Assembly (NCBI RefSeq): GCF_020216525.1
Contig: NZ_JAIWOY010000003.1
Location: 144,344 to 208,343, forward strand
Length of the DNA stretch: 64,000 bases
DNA from: Nocardioides nematodiphilus
GTDB taxonomy: Bacteria > Actinomycetota > Actinomycetes > Propionibacteriales > Nocardioidaceae
Reading direction: 5' to 3'
Under the pieces are notes generated by a model that ran no database searches, was not told where the DNA came from, and saw nothing but the letters and a program-made list of their open reading frames with translations. Positions 53,194 to 60,807 of this stretch are shown here, in pieces. The position numbers and the translations under genes are program-made. Positions within the stretch are counted from its first letter, which is position 1; each line of letters starts with the position of its first letter.

Positions 53194-53865
53194 TTACTCG
53201 CTGTGGGTGGTGGGGGAGAGGAGTCGCTCGAGAGCATCCTCGTTCTCCGCGGGGACGACGAAGAGGAGCTCGTCGCCGGCCTCGACCGGGGTGGTCGGGG
53301 TCGGGGTGTAGACGTCGCGGGCGCGCAGGATGGTGACCAGCGCACAGTTGGTCGGCAGCGGGATGTCGGCGATCGGCTTGCCGACGTACGGGCTGTCGGC
53401 CGGCAGGGTCAGCTCGACCAGGTTGGCCTGGCCCTGGCGCAGCGAGAAGAGCCGGACCAGGTCGCCGACCGTGACCGCCTCCTCGACCAGGGCGGACATG
53501 ATCCGCGGAGTCGAGACGCTGACGTCGACACCCCAGGCGTCGGTGAAGAGCCATTCGTTGTTCGGGTGGTTGACCCGACCGACCGTGCGCGGCACCCCGA
53601 ACTCGGTCTTGGCGAGCAACGCGGTGACCAGGTTGACCTTGTCGTCGCCGGTGGCGGCGATGACCACGTCGCAGCGCTCCATCCGCGCCTCCTCGAGCGA
53701 GGAGAGCTCGCAGGAGTCGGCGAGCAGCCACTCGGCGTCCGGGACGCGCTCGGGGCGGATCGAGCGGGGGTCCTTGTCGATCAGCAGGATGTCGTGACCG
53801 TTGGTGATGAGCTCACGTGCGATCGAGCGGCCGACCGCTCCGGCTCCGGCGATGGCGACGCGCAT
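53194..53865 (-). CDS. TrkA-family potassium uptake regulator (CeoC-like)
   Basis: The 223-residue protein has an RCK-N Rossmann domain (MRVAIAGAGAVGRSIARELITNGHDILLID) and a C-terminal RCK-C domain. It binds NAD(H) or ATP and gates a K+ transporter. It overlaps the other TrkA gene by one base, the ceoB-ceoC arrangement of mycobacteria. No Trk membrane protein is present in the window. Confidence 0.88.
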   Translation of the reverse strand: MRVAIAGAGAVGRSIARELITNGHDILLIDKDPRSIRPERVPDAEWLLADSCELSSLEEARMERCDVVIAATGDDKVNLVTALLAKTEFGVPRTVGRVNHPNNEWLFTDAWGVDVSVSTPRIMSALVEEAVTVGDLVRLFSLRQGQANLVELTLPADSPYVGKPIADIPLPTNCALVTILRARDVYTPTPTTPVEAGDELLFVVPAENEDALERLLSPTTHSE

Positions 53866-54557
53866 CAGCTGTTCTCCTTCAGGGCGTAGTCGTGCCAGTC
53901 GCCGCTCGGTCCGGCGTTGAGGGAGGTGAAGACGTCGGTGGCGCGGTCCTCGCGCATCACCAGGTGCAGGACGTCGCCCTCCTGGATGATCGAGTCACGC
54001 GTCGGCAGCATGCCGTCGCCGAGCCGGTCGATCCAGGCGATCCGCGATCCGGTCTGCTGCTGCAGGCGGATGGTGCGCTCGCCGACCCAGGTGGTGGGCG
54101 CGAGCAGCGGGTCGACGCGGATGGTGCCGGACATGTCGCGGAAGCTCGGCTCGGCCCCCTGCGGCAGCAGCCGGCGCAGCACCTGGTCGGCGGTCCACTT
54201 CACGGTCGCCACCGTGCTGATGCCGAGTCGCTCGTAGACCTCGGCCCGGCCCGGGTCGTAGATGCGGGCCACCACGTTGTCCACGCCGAAGGTCTCGCGG
54301 GCCACCCGGGCCGCGATGATGTTGGAGTTGTCGCCGCTCGAGACGGCGGCGAACGCCTCGGCGCGCCGGATGCCGGCCTTCTCCAGGACCTCCTGGTCGA
54401 AGCCGATGCCGGCCACCTTGTCACCGCCGAAGCCGGGGCCGAGGCGGCGGAACGCGTCCGGCTCGCTGTCGATCACCGACACGGTGTGGTTACGGTCCTC
54501 GAGGCTGCGGGCGAGGGTCGAGCCGACCCGGCCACAACCCATGATCACGACGTGCAC
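53865..54557 (-). CDS. TrkA-family potassium uptake regulator (CeoB-like)
   Basis: The 230-residue protein has MHVVIMGCGRVGSTLARSLEDRNHTVSVID as its nucleotide-binding N-terminus and an RCK-C domain with GDVLHLVMRED. It is the first gene of the two-gene operon. The start is GTG at 54557. It diverges from the methyltransferase gene. Confidence 0.88.
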   Translation of the reverse strand: MHVVIMGCGRVGSTLARSLEDRNHTVSVIDSEPDAFRRLGPGFGGDKVAGIGFDQEVLEKAGIRRAEAFAAVSSGDNSNIIAARVARETFGVDNVVARIYDPGRAEVYERLGISTVATVKWTADQVLRRLLPQGAEPSFRDMSGTIRVDPLLAPTTWVGERTIRLQQQTGSRIAWIDRLGDGMLPTRDSIIQEGDVLHLVMREDRATDVFTSLNAGPSGDWHDYALKENS

Positions 54558-54575
54558 AGGGCCACGCTGTCACAG

Positions 54576-54606
54576 TTGCGTACGGAGTCGTCAACCTGCG
54601 TAGCCT
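54576..54606 (+). promoter_or_regulatory. Promoter of rumA-like gene
   Basis: TTGCGT (54576-54581) and TAGCCT (54601-54606) are 19 bases apart, and the -10 box ends six bases before the GTG at 54613, so the transcript should be leaderless. Confidence 0.5.
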
Positions 54607-54612
54607 TCGGAC

Positions 54613-55839
54613 GTGCCAACCCAGAATCGTGGACCCCGTCGCCCCGGCCGTCAGACTCGTGCGAAGGCGGTCCGAGGTCGGTCGCGGGTGGGCGAGCGGT
54701 ACGACGTCACCGCCGGCTCGGTCGCCCACGGCGGCCACGTGATCGCCCGGGTCCCCACCGGCGACACGCGGGACGACGGCACCCCGGAGCTGCGCGTCGT
54801 CTTCGTCCGGCACGCGCTGCCGGGTGAGCGCGTCACCGTGGAGATCACGGAGGGCACCGATGGTGACCGGTTCTGGCGCGGCGATGCGGTCGAGGTCCTC
54901 GAGGCCTCCGCCGACCGTGTCGAGGCGCCCTGCCCGTTCAGTGGTCCGGGCGCCTGCGGCGGCTGCGACTTCCAGCACGTGGCGGTGCGCGCCCAGCGCG
55001 AGCTGAAGGCCACCGTCGTGCGCGAGCAGCTGGTCCGGCTCGCCAAGCTCGACGCCGACTCCCCGCTCGTGGCGGGCCTGGTCGTCGAGGCGGTCCCCGG
55101 CGACGAGAACGGACTGCGCTGGCGCACCCGGCAGCGCTACGTCGGACTCCCCGGTGGGGGCAAGGGGATGCGCAAGTACCGCTCCCACGACGTCATCCCG
55201 GTCGACGACTGCCGGATCGCCCGCACGGATGCTCGCGAGACCGCCTCCGGTGACACGCGCACCATCTCGGAGACCGTCACGGCCGCGGGTGAGACCCACC
55301 GCTTCGATCTGGCCGCCGACGGCTTCTGGCAGGTCCACCCCGGCGCGCCCACGGCGCTGACCGAGGCGGTCCTCGCCGCGCTCGACCCGAAGCCGGGGGA
55401 GTCGGTCCTGGATCTCTACGCCGGCGTCGGGCTCTTCGCCGCCTTCCTCGCGGACCGCGTGGGTGCCGAGGGCCGGGTCGTCGCGATCGAGGGCGACCCG
55501 CAGGCGTCCGCGTACTCGCTCGCGAACGTCCCCGGCGCCGACGTGAGCGCCGGCGATGTCGCCACCGTGCTCGCCTCGAGCCACCCCGAGGCGTTCGACC
55601 TGGTCGTCCTCGACCCGCCGCGCGAGGGCGCCCGCCGTCCGGTCGTCGAGGCCGTCGCCGCCCGCACGCCGCGCGCGGTGGCGTACGTCGCCTGCGATCC
55701 CGCCGCGCTGGCCCGCGACGTGGCGATCTTCGCCGAGCATGGCTACACCCTCACCGCCCTGCGCGGCTTCGACCTCTTCCCGATGACGCACCACGTCGAA
55801 TGCGTCGCCCTGCTGACGAGGACCGGGTCGGGTCTGTAG
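54613..55839 (+). CDS. TrmA/RumA-family SAM-dependent RNA uracil-C5 methyltransferase
   Basis: The 408-residue protein has an N-terminal TRAM-like domain, a [4Fe-4S] motif (C107, C115, C118 in CPFSGPGACGGC), SAM-binding VLDLYAGVGLFAAFLAD, DPPREGA and the catalytic C361 in YVACDPAALARD. It methylates a uridine in rRNA or tRNA. It corresponds in position to Rv2689c, next to the TrkA pair. Confidence 0.9.
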   Translation: MPTQNRGPRRPGRQTRAKAVRGRSRVGERYDVTAGSVAHGGHVIARVPTGDTRDDGTPELRVVFVRHALPGERVTVEITEGTDGDRFWRGDAVEVLEASADRVEAPCPFSGPGACGGCDFQHVAVRAQRELKATVVREQLVRLAKLDADSPLVAGLVVEAVPGDENGLRWRTRQRYVGLPGGGKGMRKYRSHDVIPVDDCRIARTDARETASGDTRTISETVTAAGETHRFDLAADGFWQVHPGAPTALTEAVLAALDPKPGESVLDLYAGVGLFAAFLADRVGAEGRVVAIEGDPQASAYSLANVPGADVSAGDVATVLASSHPEAFDLVVLDPPREGARRPVVEAVAARTPRAVAYVACDPAALARDVAIFAEHGYTLTALRGFDLFPMTHHVECVALLTRTGSGL

Positions 55840-55888
55840 CGGAACGCATCGCTGGATCGCCGTCCGGGCACGGGTGGAGCCCGTCCGG

Positions 55889-55917
55889 AGGACCCTCGGT
55901 CGGAGGACGTTCGGCCC
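55889..55917. promoter_or_regulatory. Tandem DosR/DevR-like palindromes upstream of the membrane protein gene
   Basis: AGGACGTTCGGCCC (55904-55917) fits the palindrome RGGNCNNNNGNCCY, the symmetry of actinobacterial DosR/DevR boxes. A second, weaker copy (AGGACCCTCGGTCG, 55889-55902) lies exactly 15 bases upstream. They lie about 65-90 bases before the ATG at 55980. Confidence 0.45.
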
Positions 55918-55979
55918 TGAACGGCGATGAGGGCTTCGCCGGAGGATGGAGCCCCGTCCTGCCGGCACCTCGAAAGGCC

Positions 55980-56806
55980 ATGATGAGCCACGCAACCACT
56001 CGGGCTCCGGAGGTCCTCGCCGCGTCGCTCTCCGCGCTGTTCGCCCTACTCCTCCTCACCGCCGCCATCCTCGGGCCGCTGGTCACCGGCAGGATCCGCT
56101 TTCACATGTCGGCGGACGCGGTGGTCCAGTACGTCGGCGGCGAGGTCGTGACCATGATCGGGGCGGTCGTGCTGCTGGCATCGGTGCCGATGTGGTCCGC
56201 GGCTCGCCCGGCCGTCCCCGGGGTCGTCGGCGGGCTCTGTGCCTACGTCGTCTACACGGTCGTCACGGTGGTGCCGGCCAGGATTTCGGGCGCTATGCGG
56301 GCAATGTGGAGAAGGCGTTCCTGCTCTACGCCTCTATCGCCGCGGTGGCGATGGTTCTGCTGGTGGTCTGCGCGCGCATGCTCGCGCGCGCGGGTGACGT
56401 CACCGGGCCGCGGCAGGCGACGGCCTGGCTGCTGATCGTGGTCGCCACGGTCATCGCTCTGCTGTGGGTCGGCCAGCTGGCTGGGTTCTACCGGGACGGT
56501 CCGTCCCCGGAGTACGAGGCGGCCACCTCGCTCTTCTGGCTCGTCAAGCTCCTCGATCTGGCCATCGTGATCCCGCTGACCGGTTTCGTCGCGATCCTCC
56601 AGCACACGCCGTCGGCGGGATCGGACGCGGCGGCGGTGGTCGTCCTGGGCTTCATGAGCTGCCTGTTCCTCGCCCTGCTCGGCATGGCCGTCGAGATGCT
56701 GCGCCGTGACACCCCCGGGGCCAGCTGGGTCCTGGCGATCGGCGCACTCGTTCTCCTGGTGCCGACCGCGGCGCTCTGGGGGCGGTGGCTCCTCCATCGC
56801 GGGTGA
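55980..56806 (+). pseudogene. Multi-pass membrane protein with a frameshift
   Basis: Two adjoining reading frames encode one hydrophobic protein. The first part runs from ATG 55980 (MMSHATTRAPEVLAASLSALFALLLLT) to about VVYTVVTVV near 56272. The second, read one base earlier, continues GQDFGRYAGNVEKAFLLYASIAAVAMVLLVVC to the stop at 56806. A one-base loss somewhere in about 56260-56280 explains this, so the intact protein would be near 275 residues with about eight membrane helices. I do not recognise the family. The change may be a real mutation or a sequencing error in GC-rich DNA. Confidence 0.7.
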
Positions 56807-57044
56807 CCGGGTGTTGTCCAGGCTCGCCGGCTCTCGGACCTGCGCTCGCAGAGGTCATTGGTCCCACGCCGCCGGTGCCGAAGGTGCCGATCGTCGGGGA
56901 CGGCCGGTGGGCCCTGCGCCCGTCGATCAGGAGCCCTAGGACCCTGTTCGTCCGCTCGCGTCCCGATGTGGGCTGAGACCTGACAGAACCACCACTTCCG
57001 GTCCGGTCGATCCGCTCGGGCCCGAGGACGCAACGGGAGGCGCC
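56807..57044. promoter_or_regulatory. Upstream region of the universal stress protein operon with DosR/DevR-like boxes
   Basis: Two palindromes of the RGGNCNNNNGNCCY type are present: AGGTCATTGGTCCC (56852-56865, full match) and GGCCGGTGGGCC (56902-56913), 50 bases apart, about five helical turns. GGGAGGCGCC precedes the GTG at 57045 as ribosome-binding site. Confidence 0.45.
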
Positions 57045-57926
57045 GTGAGCACCGAACAGCACAACGCAGTCGAGTGGGTGGTCGTCGGTTTCGACGGCTC
57101 ACCCGGGGCGGAGGCCGCGGTGCGGTATGCCGTCGAGGAAGCGCGGCGCCGCCACGCCGGGGTACGGATCGCCCACGCGATGCCGGTGTTCCCCTGGGGC
57201 GTCGGAGCTGGAGTGATCGCACACGACGTACCGACGCCGACCGGGCGCAGCCTTCTCTCCGGCGCCGCCCGGTCGGCGCGCGACGCGGCGGGTGACGCCT
57301 CTGTTCCGGTCGAGTGCCGCCTGCTGGTGGGAGATCGCCGCGACGCGATCATCAGCGCGGCCGGCGAGGACGGCGTCGAGATCGTGCTGGGACGCGAGCA
57401 CGAGCCGAGCCTGTTGCACGTCGCCACCGGCTCCACGGTCGTCGGTGTCGCCGCGCACGCCCCGGTCCCGGTCATCGCAGTCGCTCCTCAGAGCGAGGTG
57501 ACCGTCCACCAGCGGATCGCCGTCGGCGTCAAGGACCCGCGCCGTGCCGACGCGATCGTGCACCGGGGTCTTGAGGCGGCCGCGGAGCGTGGTGCGAGCC
57601 TGTGGATCGTCAACGCCTGGGAGATGCCTCCCGGCTACGAGGCACTCGTCGCGACACCGGCCGAGCGCGAGAAGGTCGCCCGCAGCGTCACCGAGCAGCT
57701 CGAGACGACCATCGGCCGACTGGCCGCCGACTTCCCGCAGGTGGAGCACAAGATCTCGGTCGTGCACGGCAATCCCGCCCGCACCCTCGAGGAGGTCTCC
57801 CAGGAGTGCGACCTGCTCGTCCTGGCGCGACGTGCTCACCTCCTGCCGCGCGGTCACATCGGCGGCACGGCGCGCGCCGTACTGCGCCATGCTGCGTGCC
57901 CGGTGATGTTGGTACCGGCGGGCTGA
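57045..57926 (+). CDS. Universal stress protein, two Usp domains
   Basis: The 293-residue protein has tandem UspA domains: VVVGFDGSPGAEAAVRYA at the start of the first and RIAVGVKDPRRADAIVHR in the second, the latter ending GHIGGTARAVLRHAACPVMLVP. Double-domain Usp proteins are typical members of DosR/dormancy regulons in actinobacteria. Nine bases separate it from the 2-oxoacid oxidoreductase genes, so it is the first gene of that operon. Confidence 0.88.
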   Translation: MSTEQHNAVEWVVVGFDGSPGAEAAVRYAVEEARRRHAGVRIAHAMPVFPWGVGAGVIAHDVPTPTGRSLLSGAARSARDAAGDASVPVECRLLVGDRRDAIISAAGEDGVEIVLGREHEPSLLHVATGSTVVGVAAHAPVPVIAVAPQSEVTVHQRIAVGVKDPRRADAIVHRGLEAAAERGASLWIVNAWEMPPGYEALVATPAEREKVARSVTEQLETTIGRLAADFPQVEHKISVVHGNPARTLEEVSQECDLLVLARRAHLLPRGHIGGTARAVLRHAACPVMLVPAG

Positions 57927-57935
57927 GGACACCCG

Positions 57936-58523
57936 ATGACCGGTTTCGAGATCAGGATCCACGGCCGCGGCGGCCAGGGGGTGGTCAGCGCCGCGGAGAT
58001 GCTGGCGCGCGCGGCCTTCGAGGAGGGCCGCCACGCCCAGGCGTTCCCGACCTTCGGCTCCGAGCGCACCGGTTCGCCGGTGATCTCCTTCTGTCGCATC
58101 GCCGACGAGCCGATCCGAATCCACGACCCGATCACCCGTCCCGACGCACTGATCGTCCAGGATCCGACGCTGATCCACCAGGTCCGACTGTTCGAGGGGG
58201 TACGGCCGGACGGGTTCGTCCTGGTCAACACCGCCCGATCGTTCGTCGAGCTGGGACTCGGCCGACTGGAGGAGGGCCTCGATCCACACCGCGTGCGCTG
58301 CGTCCCCGCCACCGAGCTGGCCCGCGCCGAGCTGGGGCGGCCGTTGCCGAACACGGCCCTGCTCGGAGCCTTCGCCGCGATGAGCGGCATCGTGCGCCTG
58401 AGCTCGCTCGACGCTGCCATCCGTCAGACGTTCCCCGAGCCGCTCGCGGTCCGCAACATCGCGGCGGCACATGCCGCCCACGACCTCGTCTGCGCACAGA
58501 GCGGGCAGGTGAGCCGTGCTTAG
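57936..58523 (+). CDS. 2-oxoacid:acceptor oxidoreductase gamma subunit (PorG-like)
   Basis: The 195-residue protein has HGRGGQGVVSAAEMLARAAFEEG and FPTFGSERTGSPV, the signature of the gamma (domain III) subunit of pyruvate/2-oxoacid:ferredoxin oxidoreductases. It contacts CoA and completes the four-gene complex gamma-alpha-beta-delta/diaphorase. The alpha gene overlaps it by eight bases. Confidence 0.9.
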   Translation: MTGFEIRIHGRGGQGVVSAAEMLARAAFEEGRHAQAFPTFGSERTGSPVISFCRIADEPIRIHDPITRPDALIVQDPTLIHQVRLFEGVRPDGFVLVNTARSFVELGLGRLEEGLDPHRVRCVPATELARAELGRPLPNTALLGAFAAMSGIVRLSSLDAAIRQTFPEPLAVRNIAAAHAAHDLVCAQSGQVSRA

Positions 58524-59772
58524 CCAGCTCGAGGGATCGCAGGCGACCGCGAAGGCCGTCGCCCGCTGCCGCCCTGAGGTGGTGGCCGCCTACCCGATCT
58601 CGCCGCAGACCCATATCGTCGAGGCCCTGTCGGACATGGTGCGGCTCGGCGAGCTGGCACCCTGCGAGTACCTGACGGTGGAGTCGGAGTTCGGTGCCCT
58701 GTCCGCCTGCATCGGCGCCTCGGCGATGGGCTCGCGCACCTTCACAGCCACGTCCAGCCAGGGCCTGCTGTTCATGGCCGAGGCGCTCTTCAACGCCTCC
58801 GGCCTCGGGCTGCCGATCGTGATGACGGTGGCCAACCGTGCGATCGGCGCGCCGATCAACATCTGGAACGACCACTCCGACGCGATGGCGATGCGTGACA
58901 GCGGCTGGATCCAGCTCTTCGCCGGCTCCAACCAGGAGGCGGTCGACCTGCATCTGCAGGCGTTCGTGCTGGCGGAGCGCCTCGGGCTGCCGGTCATGGT
59001 CTGCATGGACGGCTTCGTGCTCACCCATGCCGTCGAGCGCATCGACCTGCCGACGGTTGAGGAGGTCGACGCCTTCGTGCCTCGCTTCGAGCCACGCCAG
59101 CTGCTCGACCCGGCCCACCCCGTCTCGATCGGGGCGATGGTCGGCCCCGAGGCCTTCACCGAGGTCAAGTACCTGATGCACGCCCGGCAGATGCAGGCCC
59201 TCGACGAGGCCCCGAGCATCGCTGCCGACTTCGGCGACGCCTTCGGGCGCACCTCGGGAGGCCTGATGCACTCCTACCGCACTGAGGGCGCTGACACGGT
59301 GGTGCTCGCGCTCGGATCCCAGGTCGGCACCATCGAGGTCGTCGTGGACGACTTGCGCGAGGAGGGCCACGCCGTGGGCGTGGTCGAGCTGGTCTGCTTC
59401 CGTCCCTGGCCCGAGACCGAGGTGCGTCGCGCCCTCGCGGGAGCCGAGCGGGTGCTGGTCATCGAGCGGGCCTTCGCACCAGGGGCCGGCGGGATCCTGG
59501 CCGCCGACGTACGCCTGGCCCTCGCCGGGACCGGAACCGAGGTGTTCGGGGTGGTGGCCGGTCTCGGCGGCCGACCGGTGACGCGCTCGGCGATTCGCGA
59601 GCTGGTCGACGACGTCCGCGCCGGGCGCCTGGCCCCGGAGGGAACCCACTTCCTCGGCCTGCGCACCGACGTGGTCGAGCACCAGCTGCGGCGCGCCGAC
59701 GGCCCGCGCCCCGGGCCGCACGCCGAGAGCGTGCTCGCCGAGCTGGGCATCGTCGGCTCCGGCTCCCACTGA
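58516..59772 (+). CDS. 2-oxoacid:acceptor oxidoreductase alpha subunit (PorA-like)
   Basis: The 418-residue protein contains the pyrimidine-binding and transketolase C-terminal domains: AAYPISPQTHIVEALSDM, VESEFGALSACIGASAMGSRTFTATSSQGL and the domain II segment. The wording is that of pyruvate:ferredoxin oxidoreductase rather than 2-oxoglutarate KorA. The GTG start overlaps the gamma gene. Confidence 0.9.
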   Translation: MLSQLEGSQATAKAVARCRPEVVAAYPISPQTHIVEALSDMVRLGELAPCEYLTVESEFGALSACIGASAMGSRTFTATSSQGLLFMAEALFNASGLGLPIVMTVANRAIGAPINIWNDHSDAMAMRDSGWIQLFAGSNQEAVDLHLQAFVLAERLGLPVMVCMDGFVLTHAVERIDLPTVEEVDAFVPRFEPRQLLDPAHPVSIGAMVGPEAFTEVKYLMHARQMQALDEAPSIAADFGDAFGRTSGGLMHSYRTEGADTVVLALGSQVGTIEVVVDDLREEGHAVGVVELVCFRPWPETEVRRALAGAERVLVIERAFAPGAGGILAADVRLALAGTGTEVFGVVAGLGGRPVTRSAIRELVDDVRAGRLAPEGTHFLGLRTDVVEHQLRRADGPRPGPHAESVLAELGIVGSGSH

Positions 59773-59798
59773 CCACCACGCGGACGACGGAGGCACCC

Positions 59799-60806
59799 AT
59801 GCCAGCACAACAGGTCAAGCTCTACCAGATCGGCACCTTCGCGGTCGGCAATCGGCTCCTCGACGCCGAACAGCGCACCGTCCAGGCCCGGATGGACCGC
59901 TCGAACTCCCTGACCTCGGGCCACCGCGCCTGTCGCGGGTGCGGGGAGGCGCTCGGTGCCCGCTACGTCCTCGACGCGGCGATGCGGGCGACCGGCGGTC
60001 AGATCGTCGCGGCCAACGCGACCGGTTGCCTGGAGGTCTTCTCGACGCCCTACCCGGAGACGTCGTGGCAGTTGCCCTGGTTGCACTCGCTGTTCGGCAA
60101 CAGTCCGGCGGTGGCCAGCGGCATGGCGGCGGCGCTGCGCGCCCAGGGCCGTCGTGACGTACGCGTCGTGGGGCAGGCCGGCGACGGCGGCGCCGTCGAC
60201 ATCGGGCTGGGATGCCTGTCGGGCATGTTCGAACGCGACGATGACGTCCTGTTCGTCTGCTACGACAACGAGGGCTACATGAACACCGGCGTGCAACGCT
60301 CCGGGGCCACTCCGCCGGGTGCGCGCACCGCCACGACCAGACCCCTGGGGGCGCAACCCGGCAACGCCTTCGGTCAGGGCAAGAGCCTGCCTCTGATCGC
60401 GATGGCGCACGAGATCCCATATGTCGCCACGGCGACCGTCGCGGATCTGCACGATCTCGAGGCCAAGGTCGAGCACGCCATGACGCTGCACGGGGCGCGC
60501 TACCTGCACGTGCTGGTCCCGTGCCCTCTGGGCTGGGGCTCGGCGTCGGAGGACACCGTACGTGTGGCCAGGCTGGCCAAGGAGACCGGCATCTTCCCGG
60601 TGTTCGAGGCCGAGCACGGCGAGCTCACCTCCGTCTCTCGGATCCGGCAGCGGCGGCCGGTCGAGGACTACCTGATCCTGCAGAGCCGCTTCGCCCATCT
60701 CTTCGGCGAGCCGCGGCGTGACGACATCATCGCCCGCATCCAGCAGCAGGCCGACCGCAACATCGAGCGGTTCGGCCTCCTCGACCCACGAGCCCAGGAG
60801 GCATGA
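59799..60806 (+). CDS. 2-oxoacid:acceptor oxidoreductase beta subunit, TPP- and Fe-S-binding (PorB-like)
   Basis: The 335-residue protein has the thiamine diphosphate motif GDGGAVDIGLG...YDNEGYMNTG (128-165) and the four cysteines of its [4Fe-4S] cluster: C45, C48 (CRGCGE), C77 (NATGCLEV) and C242 (VPCPLGW). This arrangement is that of PorB. Pyruvate is the most likely substrate. Confidence 0.92.
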   Translation: MPAQQVKLYQIGTFAVGNRLLDAEQRTVQARMDRSNSLTSGHRACRGCGEALGARYVLDAAMRATGGQIVAANATGCLEVFSTPYPETSWQLPWLHSLFGNSPAVASGMAAALRAQGRRDVRVVGQAGDGGAVDIGLGCLSGMFERDDDVLFVCYDNEGYMNTGVQRSGATPPGARTATTRPLGAQPGNAFGQGKSLPLIAMAHEIPYVATATVADLHDLEAKVEHAMTLHGARYLHVLVPCPLGWGSASEDTVRVARLAKETGIFPVFEAEHGELTSVSRIRQRRPVEDYLILQSRFAHLFGEPRRDDIIARIQQQADRNIERFGLLDPRAQEA

Positions 60807-60807
60807 C

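Noticed and set aside
56260..56290. Programmed -1 frameshift in the membrane protein gene
   Set aside because: There is no slippery heptamer of the X-XXY-YYZ kind and no clear downstream pseudoknot. A mutation or sequencing error is simpler.
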